A stretch of DNA of 64,000 nucleotides from NCBI GenBank assembly GCA_022661535.1, contig JAKULF010000003.1, forward strand, positions 1,116,001 through 1,180,000. Reading direction: 5' to 3'. The position numbers and the translations under genes were made by a program. Shown piece by piece: positions 24,770-35,418 of this stretch. The DNA comes from Eutypa lata. Taxonomy: Eukaryota > Ascomycota > Sordariomycetes > Xylariales > Diatrypaceae. The notes under the pieces were generated by a model. It was not told the origin of the DNA, made no database searches, and worked only from the letters and a program-made list of their open reading frames with translations. Position 1 is the stretch's first letter; each line of letters begins with the position of its first letter.

Positions 24770-26047
24770 TGGATGGATAGATGGATGGGTGGAGATAGGG
24801 TTTTTTAAGAGGTTGAGGAAAGAGAGGGAGGGGGGGGCGGGTGTTACGGAGTCTGGTCGGATTTAAAAGGGTCTACCGACTGATAGAACGTGAAAAAAAA
24901 CAAAGTGGAAAGGTAGACCCCATGGTCTAACGTGAACTAGATGGGTGCTGTGCTGAGATACCCGCAATAAAACGAAATATTTGATCAATATCGGTCTAGC
25001 TGTGAACCCTTGGCCTTGCGTCCTAAAGGTAGAGGGACAAGCGATGTTGTCCCCTTTCTCTCAAGACGATGCTTCATTGCTCTGTATAAACCACAGCGCA
25101 GAATGTGCCTTGGTTTCTATGTCTGCCGGTCTGCACGAGGATTGCTGAGCGTCGCTCCTAGCGTGAAGCATTCCGTCCTATGTAGCTCAATGCTTGCCCT
25201 GCCTAGCTCAGACATCGGGAAATATGCTTGTTACAAACATGAACATCTTGAGCCTGGCAGGAACTCTTATTTTAAGATAACTTCTACCCCCCTCCGTCCT
25301 CTCCTCTATGCTCCTAACATGGGATGGCATCGATGACTTGACGACCTAATGTCGCAATAAAGTGGTGGGATGGGGTTGAGAGACAGGGCAGAATATAGTT
25401 TTACGCTCTCAACCGGCGTGGATATAATTTCATTCCATGCTGGGCGAGGTTCTAGTGTCTTTGTATCATTAATGTTCTTAGTTTCCATTGTGTTTGCTGC
25501 CGTCAAACCCACGTTCGGCCAGTCTCATTTGAAAATCACCTATCCCCTCTTCCCCCCTGAATATGCAGTCGATCTTCAGCCAAGCTACCAGAGCGACCAG
25601 TCAACAACATACAGTAGTTGTATAGTGTCGACCAAGAAGTAATACACAAAGCTGAACTTCACAACTATGCACTGAAACAGCAAGGGATACCGTATCTCAG
25701 GCGCCTGGGAATAGTAAAACCCTCAAAGTCCTGCTAGTATATCTGGACTCATTGAAAGCTATCAAGGGTTTTCCATTGCATCCTCAACAGTGGTCGTGAT
25801 CTTGTGAATCATGCATGGTATATTCATAGAACACATATGCATGGTCAAGAACAAACCCTTTCTCTAGCTTCACCCCTTTTTCTTTCAGCAAACCCCATGT
25901 GGTTTATTTCTTTTTTTGTTACCTTCCCTTTATTGTACAGAATGTGTGAATATGCTTGCTATTCGGCAAACCACATCATGGGCCATGCATGCCAACAACT
26001 CCCTTCCTTCCTTCCATCCTTCCTTTCGTACCTCTCGTTTTATGGCT
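24770..26047. other. Intergenic between convergent grh1 and ost2
   Basis: About 1.3 kb. Poly-G and GGAT repeats follow the grh1 stop. Short frames near 25,010-25,640 show no conserved features. No gene is called. Confidence 0.55.
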
Positions 26048-26850
26048 TTAGTTTATGAAGTTGATGCAGAAGAAATGCAGGATCAGACTTCCGACCACGT
26101 AATCCGCGAATGCTCTGGGGAACAATCGTGTTAGTCTATGAGGGGAGGCATCTTGGGGTCTGATACTACTAGTCTAGTAAAAGAAAAAAATGACATACCT
26201 CTCTGGTGACACAGACGGGAACTCAGCCTTGTTGGCCTCAGTGGTCTGGATACGTAAAGATACTATTTGTTTGTTTGTTCATGGTCAATTTCTCGTCTGT
26301 CGAACAGTTCGCATTGAGCAAACGCGAAGGATTGTGGGGGGAGACTAACCAGTAAGGACGAACTGGCCGACCGTCGCAGAGAATCCGGAAAGAAAGGCAT
26401 TGAAGGGCTGTATTACGCCAATTTTGTTAGCCGATGATCCAAGCACACTTCATCACCAACGATCCATAGGCTCTACCCTCTGCACCCATTGCTACTCTTA
26501 ACTCCAACTAACTAGCTAGCTAGCTATAAAGGACACAATGGTGGCAAGGTGGGGAATAGACAGGAAGAAAAAAAACCACATACGAAGTTACCGGCCAGAA
26601 CGCAGTACACAAACTGAAGAGCCCCCACGACGGCGATGAAGCCCAAGAAGGCGTCCAGCAGCTTCGTGCGCTGCGGGGTCGTCTTCTGGTAGTTCTGGAT
26701 GACGGTGAAAATCGTCTGCTGGATGCTGCTCGAGGCGCTTCCCTTCGTTACGGTCGGGGTCGTCGTCAAAGTCGCACCACTATCAGCAGTAGTTGTGCTA
26801 GCGGTAGGCGCTGCAGCAGCGGCAGCAGCTGAAGCTGATTTCTTGGCCAT
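26048..26850 (-). CDS. ost2: Oligosaccharyltransferase subunit Ost2/DAD1
   Basis: Small membrane subunit of the ER oligosaccharyltransferase that transfers dolichol-linked glycan to nascent proteins. Four exons, 26850..26584, 26407..26350, 26262..26199 and 26114..26048, give 151 residues. The conserved DAD1 core runs from TPQRTKLLDAFLGFIAVVGA through LAGNFPFNAFLSGFSATVGQ, then SLRIQTTEANKAEF, and closes with ADYVVGSLILHFFCINFIN, the diagnostic C-terminus. An N-terminal Ala/Ser/Thr-rich extension of about 40 residues precedes the core, longer than in the animal protein of about 113 residues. All introns have canonical donors; the exon 3 start at 26262 was fixed by the conserved VSLRIQT block. 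Confidence 0.95.
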
Positions 26851-28049
26851 TTTGTAGTTTGTCGGTTAGGATTCGAGTTTGGGTATGGTTTGAAAAGGTT
26901 GGATTTCGGCTCGATTGGTGGTTTGCGAGGTGTGCTCGCTCTGGTTGTGTCAAATGTTGTCGACTATGGATGGATGGGTGACGACGACGAGGTGTGTATG
27001 GATAGACCTAACTAGCATACATGTATTCGTAGAAGGCTGATGTTGTAGTACTTTAGCTTTAGTGCACGTAATCAGTCGACGTTAGGGACACGAAAGCTAC
27101 ATACAAATTGGCCAATGAAAATCAAGTTGGGGGTAACCAATCAGAAGCTAGTTACTTACTGGGGTTAGTGCTTCAAGCTTCCACTATTTATGTAGGCACT
27201 CAGGCCTGTTGGCTTCGTCACTTATATTAGCCATAACTTGTCACTTGTCTCTTCTTCTGATGCTTCCTTTGTTCATATTATCTTCCATAAGTAGGTATGT
27301 TGAATGGGAGTATTAGCCTGAGTTCCTAGAGTGTTTTAGATAGTTATTGCGTATTTATATAATACTTTCCTGTTAGAAATCAGCTTACTTAGTGCAATTT
27401 TCTGTATTGTTAACTGCGCCCCCTCTCCTCATGCGTCAGTTTTGTACCTACCGGTCCCTGAATCTTACAGTACCTACGCGAACACTTCAAAGAAGATATG
27501 CCGTTCTATAAACACGGGTGGCAATAACTGCATAATATCGAACTTCATTGCTTGTGTTTTCGAACAGAGCCTTCTCAGACTGTGAACTATCTTCCATCGA
27601 TGTTTGTAACTACCTTTTGAGTTATGGTTCATATTACTACTCAAGGAAAAAATAGTACGAATTCATATTTATTGCATCAACTCGTACACATAAAATGGCA
27701 AGATATGTTACTCATCAGGGATTAACAACTCTGGTATAGTTTTATGTGAAAGGGGGTAGAAGTAAGGCAATGGACTACCCCCCTTATCTAGACACTTACC
27801 TATGATATCTAAACATAATCTTACTCTCACCAACCCGGGAGACAATATGACACTGTTAAACACAACATGGAAAGTGACGGGACACAACAATCAAAAGATC
27901 AAGCCATACCAATAAAGGAGGGTGATAACAAAATATATTAGCAAGAATCCAGATATGCGTGTTATCTCCCATAAACCTTTTATTAACCAGTCTCCTAACC
28001 TATCTGCCCTCCAACGATGAAGCGTCGTCGTAGTTGGATATCCCTTAAA
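26851..28049. other. Intergenic
   Basis: Promoter side of ost2 and 3' side of the TMEM14-like gene, about 1.2 kb, AT-rich. No gene is seen. Confidence 0.55.
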
Positions 28050-28553
28050 TTAAAGAGTCTTCCTGAAGGCATTGCCAAACGTCACCATCCCAAAGAGGGA
28101 AATCACGCTGAGCACCGTGGGCACAGGCTTCCCAAGGCGGATGGCCCGCGGGATCGAGGAGCCACCCAGCACGAGGGATGCCAGCAGGGCCAGTTCGACG
28201 CCCCAGGACTGTCGGCCCGAGATGCGGTATCCGCCTAGGCCGTCTTTTGTGCGCGGAGGGGTTTGGTTAGCCAGACAGTTTGAAATGGGGCAACTAATAT
28301 AAATTGCATGGTAATGGAAAGGCGATATGTTTAACGAATGCACGATATAGAATACAAGCTAGGGAGAGAAGGACAGAGGGAGAGATAAGTTCTGGCGCAT
28401 AGAGCTAGTATCTAGTGATCCGATCAGCCACTTACATAGGAGGCCAACTGTCAGTCCGGCCGCAATTGAGGGGATAGAGCCCGTCTTGATGAAACCGACG
28501 GTTCCGCCGCTGGCCGTTAAGGCACCTAGGACATATGCGATGGCTTGAAGACT
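28050..28553 (-). CDS. TMEM14-family membrane protein (first exon not located)
   Basis: Small three- to four-helix membrane protein of the TMEM14/UPF0136 family, whose animal members act at the mitochondrial inner membrane (TMEM14C in haem synthesis). The role here is unproven. Exons 28553..28436 and 28243..28050 encode 103 residues: SLQAIAYVLGALTASGGTVG, then GSIPSIAAGLTVGLL, YGLGGYRISG, ELALLASLVLGGSSIPRAIR and a C-terminus TFGNAFRKTL. The splice between them is phase 1 and rebuilds a Tyr. Exon 28553 begins right after a CCCCCAG acceptor with a branch site, so a short upstream exon with the ATG is missing. One candidate is ATG at 28889 with a donor at 28868 (seven codons, in phase), but it needs a 314-nt intron with a poly-A tract and is weak. 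Confidence 0.8.
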
Positions 28554-28752
28554 CTGGGGGATAGTGTTAGCTTGGTCTCTCCCACAGCTTCGTTTCAAGC
28601 TTGCTTAGCTAAGCTATCTGAGCACGTCTAGTGGGATTATCGACTTGCCATTGTGGTTTAATACGGGATGTATAACTTGCTGTGAAGTGTTGAGAAGGTG
28701 TTCGGCAAGTTTCGTATTTGCGCGGCTTAGAATCTGAGGGGTTGTTCGAATT

Positions 28753-28774
28753 AAAAAAAAAAAAAAAAAAAAAA
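28753..28774. repeat. Poly-A tract (22 nt)
   Basis: Uninterrupted run of A on the plus strand upstream of the TMEM14-like gene. As poly-T on the gene strand it may be a promoter element or part of a 5' UTR intron. Confidence 0.8.
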
Positions 28775-29111
28775 GGGAAAATTGTATCCAGGAGGAGTGG
28801 AAGCTTCTTGACTGCAGGTGGAAGCTTGAAGGATAGCTCGGAGCTCGGAGCTGTTGCTTGAGACACACAAAATAAGGTGGGGCATCCATCTCCAACCGGA
28901 CTGCGGGGACTAACTACCTCCGTAGATGACGCTATCATTAGCACCCAATACCTACCTACCCCTGTTCGGCCGTCTCGAGGACTCCTAACGGAATGACTTT
29001 GCATAGTAGATCATTTTTGCTAGGCAACGTACTGTGACTACTATGAAGAGCTTATGACTACCAAAGCATCGCTGGATTCATATTCAAGATCAGCTGAATG
29101 AAACAGTCTTG

Positions 29112-29145
29112 AACCCTAACCCTAACCCTAACCCCAATCCTAACC
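29112..29145. repeat. Interstitial telomere-like CCCTAA repeat
   Basis: Three exact CCCTAA units followed by two degenerate ones (CCCCAA, TCCTAA). TTAGGG is the usual telomere repeat of filamentous ascomycetes. The tract is short enough to be a telobox-type factor site, or a scar of end joining or subtelomeric rearrangement. Confidence 0.7.
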
Positions 29146-29770
29146 TCTTTACTGAGTTATTGTGTTAGAGAGCACATCATCACCATTCCGAAGTCTGGGA
29201 TCATATAAACCTGTATTTTCAAGGTTTGCATCATAACGTTTATTATACGAGGTATAAACAATATGCTATTATTTACTTCATTACATGCTGATTCTCTCAG
29301 GAAGTTGATGCGGTTAGGTTTATTCCTCCTTCTGGCTGTAGGCCCGGGGCAGCCGTAATACCAGATAACATGAATTTGGTTGAATAGAAAAACTGAAATA
29401 GAATACAATAAAGTAGGAAATAAAGAGGAGAATAAAGCTGCAAAGTAAGAGCAGAATAGAAACGTTTCTCACAAGGGTTGAGATTGTCAAGATGACAACA
29501 CAGTAGGCTAGATCTATATTGCGCGGTATCATGAGCAGATACGAACCTAGATTAGAGTGTGTGGCCTTTGCGTGCCTTTAAACAATGGGAATTTCAATGC
29601 AATAGTAGGAGGATTGCCCTTGATTCAAATAGGATAGGTTAAATTACGCTTCCCATGGGTTCAGTATTTGAATATTATGAGAATAATAACTATAACTCCG
29701 CAGAGAGTACGGATTACCTTTCTAATTACTAGTAGTGACGTCTCCTAATTTATCGTGACGACTCGTTATT

Positions 29771-30350
29771 TTAATCTGAGTCATATTCGTCCTCGTCGTC
29801 CTCGTCATTGTCCTTATTACCTTCCTCGTCTTCAGAGCCCATCTTAACCCCAATTCTCTTTGCTATTACAGCAACAAGAGAGACGTCAGGTTCACCATCA
29901 CCTCCTCCCTCTTCTATAGTGTTCTCGAGGAAGGATGAGCTTCTGATGCTTGAGATATCCTAGCCAATTTGGTCTATGAACCCCCTCTACTAGTTCTGCT
30001 TGATATAACAGCCCCTGATTCCCCAGTATCGATTGCCCAACTCTACCTTATCAATGACAATGCCATTATCTCTATATCTGTACGATACATTGGTCACTGA
30101 GTTCAGATACACCCACCCCATATATCTGGCGGGTGGGGAAAAAATCGGTTCAAACTTTTCGTCGGCATCCATCAAGATTGTCGATGGATGTTATGTTGTA
30201 GAGCTGGTTTTGAAACATTGGGGCAAGCCTTTTGCGTATGGTTTTGGCGTCGTCTAATACTATTGCTTTATACTCCTTACGATGGGTTTCCTCTCATTCC
30301 TTAACCTGTTCCCGTCGCAGCTGGACATCGGCTATTAGGTTTTCATCCAT
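29771..30350 (-). pseudogene. Decayed reading frame with acidic C-terminal tail, family unknown
   Basis: On the minus strand a coding-like frame starts MDENLIADVQLRREQVKE at 30350, is stopped by TGA, continues in the same frame (EETHRKEYKAIVLDDAKTIR), shifts frame near 30,175 into MDADEKFEPIFSPPARYMGW, stops, and resumes in another phase with EEGGGDGEPDVSLVAVIAKR and an Asp/Glu-rich tail ending EDEYDSD then TAA at 29,773..29,771. The composition (Arg/Lys/Glu helix, aromatic middle, acidic tail) is protein-like across breaks, which fits a dead gene. I do not recognise the family. Introns could explain part of the frame changes but no canonical donor/acceptor pair was found. Confidence 0.4.
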
Positions 30351-31659
30351 CGTAGTTTTAAGAAACACTTTCTCACTGGATAAGTAGGAAGGTATCTTGC
30401 ATTATGTAGGCTGTGTACGTGCAGTCAGAACTTAATGTTATGAGCATATCGTATAATCGGAATAATCACACCCCATACTTCTCATTACGAATTAATTGTT
30501 ATTGAATAATGGTATTATTCAAATTTCTTAGATTCTGCAGATATGCATTTTAGTTAGGTTATTGGCCTAAACCTAGTCCTTTTTTTCTTCAACAAGCGGA
30601 TTGTTACAACTGAGTATATATACTGTTATAGCCACTAATGATATAACGGCGTCGTTCTTTAGCGTGATACGGATTAACTTATCAACTTTCGAAGGACTAC
30701 CACTGGAGTGACACCATCGACCTGACAAACTTGCCGTCTGGGTTGTCTTCAGAAGGTACGTACACCTTAAAGACGTTTGTTTCTTACATATCAATAAAGG
30801 CCATTCAAGAATAACACAAAATTTTAAACCAAACCTCAACACCGCGGCGGAAGGACGTCACGACGAGAACGCGTCGTGAAGTGGTGATCGCACCCCGAGC
30901 GGCAAATACACACATACATTTACATTTATGATAACATACGCCTACTAAACACGAACACAGCTTGTTCTCCTGCTACGAACCTTACAACTATGCCAGGAAT
31001 TAGAAGCATTAGGACTGGACAGTTCGTTCCTATGAAACGAGATTGATGATACATAATAGCCCTCGTAAAAACTCGGATGATAATAAATATGGCCTAGCAA
31101 AATAAATATTAGTTACAAGGCTACCAAGTTGCTCTCGACTCTCTCCAAATTAGCGCAAGGGGCCTTGCTGCACACGCTCGCTTTCGGATCTGGCTCTTAG
31201 TAGCTGCATGCAGTATGTGGCGTGGTTGTTCCAGGATTGCTGGGCTCGTAGCCGTTTCGTACCCTCGTATGGCGAGCGGTAAGAACACACCGTAAACGAA
31301 CCAAAGGGTCATTGTGTTGGAACATCGCTCAAACAAGGTATCACCCTAGATGTCGATGTGGGCGCTACTTACTATGGATTCTGGAGTCCCGGGATGTCCT
31401 AGCGCTCAAGGCGTTGTTACATTGCATCGCAGTAGGAATGAACGGATTCGACCCGTCCCGCTGCTACGGCATGCGTAGAGTCTAGTCCTTCCCGATAGTA
31501 GAGTATTTATAATTACGCGAACCCGATGATATCTGCAGTTTAACATGAGTCCAGAGACAGTTCTCATTCACTTCCACTTGTGTTTGCGTCTTTACCAGAT
31601 ATCGGCAACGCCTCCATCATGATATCAGCGTCGGACTCGTCCACTAAGCGGCCATTGGA
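30351..31659. other. Intergenic, promoter of the first MFS transporter at its right end
   Basis: AT-rich, no gene seen. A small hairpin (TCACGACG 30859-30866 with CGTCGTGA 30872-30879) and a TATTTATAA box near 31,503 are the only elements noted; the latter may serve the MFS gene. Confidence 0.45.
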
Positions 31660-31663
31660 ATGA
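31619..31663 (+). promoter_or_regulatory. uORF overlapping the MFS transporter start (ATGA)
   Basis: A 14-codon frame begins at ATG 31619 and ends with TGA 31661-31663, which overlaps the main ATG (31660-31662) by two bases. This is the arrangement used for termination-reinitiation, so it could limit translation of the transporter if the mRNA starts upstream of 31619. Confidence 0.4.
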
Positions 31664-33419
31664 CTCCCAACGAGACGGACATTGAAGCAGTGTCACTCAG
31701 CTCACCTATCACGGAAAAGCAGCTTCCGGAACTCAAGACTGAGGGAAGTAACAGCGATGGAAATGAGGCAATGGGTTATATTGAGGACTACGCTGAAACA
31801 GAGCGACTTCTGGTGTGGTGGCAAGAGCCCGCAGATAAAGATCCGGAGAACCCTCTAAACTGGCCAACAAGGCGCAAGTACGCTATCATCGGGACCCTTT
31901 CATTCATTACTTTCCTCACGTAGGCAACTACCCCATCACTCTCTTTTGCTGTACAGCGGCTGACAATGGAGTAGGCCCCTGGCCTCTTCCATGTTGGCTC
32001 CCGGCGTTCCTGAAATGATGGCAGAGTTCGGCACCTCTGACAATCAAATCGCAACATTTGTTGTCTCCGTTTTCATGTTAGGCTTTGCGCTGGGCCCGCT
32101 CCTCCTAGCGCCACTAAGCGAGCTTCACGGACGCCTCCCAATATACCATGTGTGCAACGTCCTCTTCGTCATATTCTCCGCGTGCTGCGCCGTGGCGCAG
32201 AATGTGCCAATGTTGATTGCGTTCCGCTTCCTTGCCGGGGCTGCTGGTGTGGCCGTAGTGACCTGTGGAAGCGGCTCGATTGCGGACATGATGCCTCCCG
32301 AGAAGAGAGGCCGAGCCATATCAATCTGGGCAATGGGCCCTTTGCTGGGCCCTGTCGTTGGGCCCGTATGCGCAGGTTTCCTGGTGGAATCTGTCGGTTG
32401 GAGATGGGTCTTTTGGGTTATTACGATCGTGGTAAGGCACATAATCACATTGACTGACACCTTACGTGAGATCGGAGCTAACTTTCCGCGTCAAGTCCGC
32501 CGCAGTTACTTTCCTGGCATTCTTCACTCTCCGTGAGACGTATGCGCCTGTTCTTCTGGAACGAAAGGCTGAACGTCTGCGTAAAGAGACCGGCAACAAC
32601 AGGTACCAGTCCGGAATGGCGAAGAAGGGCACGCCACGAGAACTCTTCTTCAAAGCTATCGTCCGCCCGGGTCGCATGTTTTGTTGTTCCATGATTGTCA
32701 TGGCCATGTGTGTCTACGTCGCAACTCTCTACGGGTTCCTTTACATTCTTCTTACTACTTTCACCTTTATGTGAGTACTACCTAAAACAAATTGATCTTT
32801 TACCTTTCTTGTTCTGTATGATGAAAAATGGGATACTAATAATTTGTTTTTACTAAAAATATACCAGGACGTATACGGGTTCAGCGCTACAGGAGCCGGC
32901 CTTTCTTTCATTGGTGGTGGTGTCGGCAATTTTCTTGATCTCGCCTTCGTCGGCTTCTTCTCGGATAGGATCATCCAAAGGCAGAAGGATAAGGGAAAGG
33001 AGCCTCGACCTGAGGACCGGCTAAATCTCATCATCACTGTACCTTGTTCCCTTTTGTTGCCCTTTGGTCTGTTCATGTACGGCTGGACTGCTGAGAAACA
33101 TCTACACTGGGTATTACCCATGATTGGCAATGGGATTATGAGTTTCGGCATGATCGGCATTGTTATGTGTGTACAGACGTATCTCGTCGATGCTTACACT
33201 CTTTACGCAGCGTCGGTGACGGCCGCTAGCGCTGTACTCAGGAGTCTCCTCGCTGCTGTGCTACCCCTGTGTGGACTGCAAATGTACGACACCTTAGGAC
33301 TGGGTTGGGGTAACTCGCTCCTTGGGTTCCTTTGTCTTGCTTTGGCACCAGTACCATGGCTTCTATGCTGTTTTGGTGAAAGGATGAGAAAAAGCCCGCG
33401 GTTCCGACAAGAGTTTTGA
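31660..33419 (+). CDS. MFS drug:H+ antiporter (DHA1 type), one intron without a normal acceptor
   Basis: Twelve-helix efflux transporter of the plasma membrane. Exons 31660-31919, 31975-32431, 32496-32770 and, for the frame to hold, 32861-33419, giving 516 residues. Features: cytosolic N-terminus ending in the fungal motif DPENPLNWPTRRKY; GRLPIYHVCN after helix 2; the RFLAGAAGVAVV region; GPLLGPVVGPVCAGFL (antiporter motif C region); WRWVFW; and the second half from QDVYGFSATGAGLSF. The third intron has a good GTGAGT donor at 32771 but the frame-keeping border at 32860/32861 follows AT, not AG. The nearest real AG (32866-32867) shifts the frame and stops early. It may be a pseudogene, a non-canonical intron or a sequence error. 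Neighbour of a Zn2Cys6 regulator and a P450. Confidence 0.8.
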
Positions 33420-33995
33420 GCGTGGAAGAAGGATCCTACCTAAGATATGCTAATGAGGACATCGTATGGTGTGTTCTCAGACTTCTCAAGTGTTAGTGTC
33501 TTCTTCGACTGTAAGTTTACTAAAGAACGAGAGAGAGTGGCGTGGATATGAAGGAAAAAGCTCTTGCAAGCTTTTCGTATATTAACTTCCGAACGGTATC
33601 ACAAAATAGACAACTATGTAGACAAATATAGCTTGTTAAGCAAACCCTTCTCAGCCTTTCCTCACTATCCCACTATCTTCCCCACTCCCTAGTTCACCTT
33701 ATACTTAAGCCATATATACAGGAGCTCATAGATCCTTGGTAAACTAAGGCGTTAACGGAAATATCATGATCAACTTGAACGGGACTCTTCTTTGGCACCA
33801 GTGCGTTTGTATGAGTGTATTAGTTGGTTTTAAATCTCTTACGCTTCTTCTACGTGTGTATCAAACAGTCTTAGTTATCGCATGATCTTGCAATTCACTC
33901 ACTTTGAATGGCTCCGAAGGACCTATATTAACTTGTCGGTTCCCTTTGATTTTGGTTCTAACACATTAACAACCTTTCCGTACGGGCTGTCCGAG
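33420..33995. other. Intergenic between convergent MFS and regulator genes
   Basis: 576 bp, AT-rich, no gene seen. Confidence 0.5.
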
Positions 33996-35418
33996 TCATG
34001 AATATTCTGAACTCATAGTGGAAAGGTAGCTTAATGGCCACTCAATAAGATCCTTCCATGATGGTTCGACGCGATATGTAATGGATGTAAGCACATGAAC
34101 CCCCCAACCCCTGAGATACCAAAACTTTGCTTCAGTAGCTCGTATGATGACGCAGAAATAAGCTAGAATCGACATTGGGGCTGGATGACACTGGCGAAGC
34201 AGGGCTATGAAGTCCGCACTTAAGTAGACAGGCCAGGTTGTGACGACTCTGATGGCAGTGGCAGAACGGATGCATACCACAAGACTATGTATACCCGCTT
34301 CTGACAAAGCTGCCACGCTGGAGTCCAGATCACGCGTCGCTATCCTCGATCCGAGTACGCCCAGCCTGTCAATGACGGCTTGTACTTCGGCCAGCTGCGG
34401 CGATGAGGAGTCTTCGGGTAGATAAAACAATTCCTGAAGCGGACCCTTTGAAATGATATGATCAGATGTTCTTAGAAGATCGTGTACGCCTCTTGTGAGG
34501 ATAAATATGTCCAGAAGATCCTCGACACTTGGTCCTGATCCCTCAGACTGGATGGTGACTGCAGCAAAGCCGCCGAGCACGAGCAGTGCCGAAGCTGCGA
34601 AGAGAGCATGGCAGTTTTCGGCCGTTATTTCAGCCAGAGCTACCCTTATCCCCTGGGCTGCATACTTCTGATGGCATGATGCCTGCAATAAGGGAAACTG
34701 ACGCCGATCAGGACGCAGAAAGGCTAGGTGGAAAGCCGCGACGGCGAGAAGCTGATTCATCAGGAATCGAAATTCTAGTGCCATCCGCGGAACCTCGGAT
34801 TGCCAGACCTTTTTGACTCCTTCGCCCCTGGGCAGGGTAAGATGCGTGTGCGTTGACTAGTGGTGCATGAGTTCTAAATCACCGTTCTAGGAATTATTAG
34901 GCAACTGGTGATTTTCTGTGATCCGGTCGGTGATGAATTTTGCGAAGTAAGAATACGGATCAACGCCGGGTGGCCTGTCAGGACCACTAGAGACACCGGA
35001 TGCAACGGTTGGAGCAGACACGGTGAGCGATGAAGACCTATCACAGTCGACCTCTTGGTTGGGTTTGAGACGTCTGAATCCACGCTAACCAACATGCTGG
35101 TTAGATTATGACCACCTCAGGCATTTCTAATTCCCGGGTACTTACAAGGGGTCGTCGGGTATTCTGTTGCGGCAACTGACGTCCACCACGAGTCGATGGG
35201 GGCGGGTCCTGCAGAGACGGAGACGCCACGAGGCTACAAGTAAGTTTGTGTCGAACGCAGGCCCCACATGGGCGGCCCTCATCGCACTAGACATGATATC
35301 AGTCGTCGAGGTAGCAACTAGGTAGGTATGTAGAAAAACAGCTTGCTCTTACCTTGATACGCCGCTGCTTGCACGTTAAACAACCATTGCGCGACTTCCT
35401 ATAGCCGAGGGCCGGCAT
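33996..35418 (-). CDS. Zn2Cys6 transcription factor, interrupted by two in-frame TAG codons
   Basis: Fungal binuclear zinc cluster regulator, probably of the neighbouring transporter/P450 genes. Exons 35418..35353, 35286..35146 and 35084..33996, 431 codons before the stop. The cluster spans the first intron: GCLTCKQRRIK then CDEGRPCGACVRHKLTC, with all six cysteines in the C-x2-C-x6-C...C-x2-C-x6-C order. The C-terminal half, from KVWQSEVPRMALEF onward, matches the regulatory domain of this class. Between them the frame is kept but carries TAG at 34889..34887 and 34859..34857, flanking the conserved block DLELMHH. The second TAG sits where an aromatic residue is usual. A 78-nt in-frame intron (34905..34828, weak GTTGCC donor) would remove both stops. 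Either the gene is dead or it uses that intron. Confidence 0.75.

Larger units (their letters stand above)
28554..29770. other. Intergenic with poly-A and telomere-like repeat
   Basis: Upstream region of the TMEM14-like gene and AT-rich sequence. Apart from the repeats listed separately, nothing is recognised; short minus-strand frames lack family features. Confidence 0.5.

Noticed and set aside
25010..25642. Two plus-strand frames of about 100 codons between grh1 and ost2
   Set aside because: No conserved motif, no promoter or splice support, composition like the surrounding spacer.
28614..29004. Minus-strand frames upstream of the TMEM14-like gene
   Set aside because: They run through a poly-T tract and show no family features; only a short piece (28889..28869) is considered as a possible first exon.
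31440..31500. GGGTCGAATCC on the minus strand resembling a tRNA B box
   Set aside because: T-stem partly pairs, but the loop lacks TTC and no A box or cloverleaf is present.
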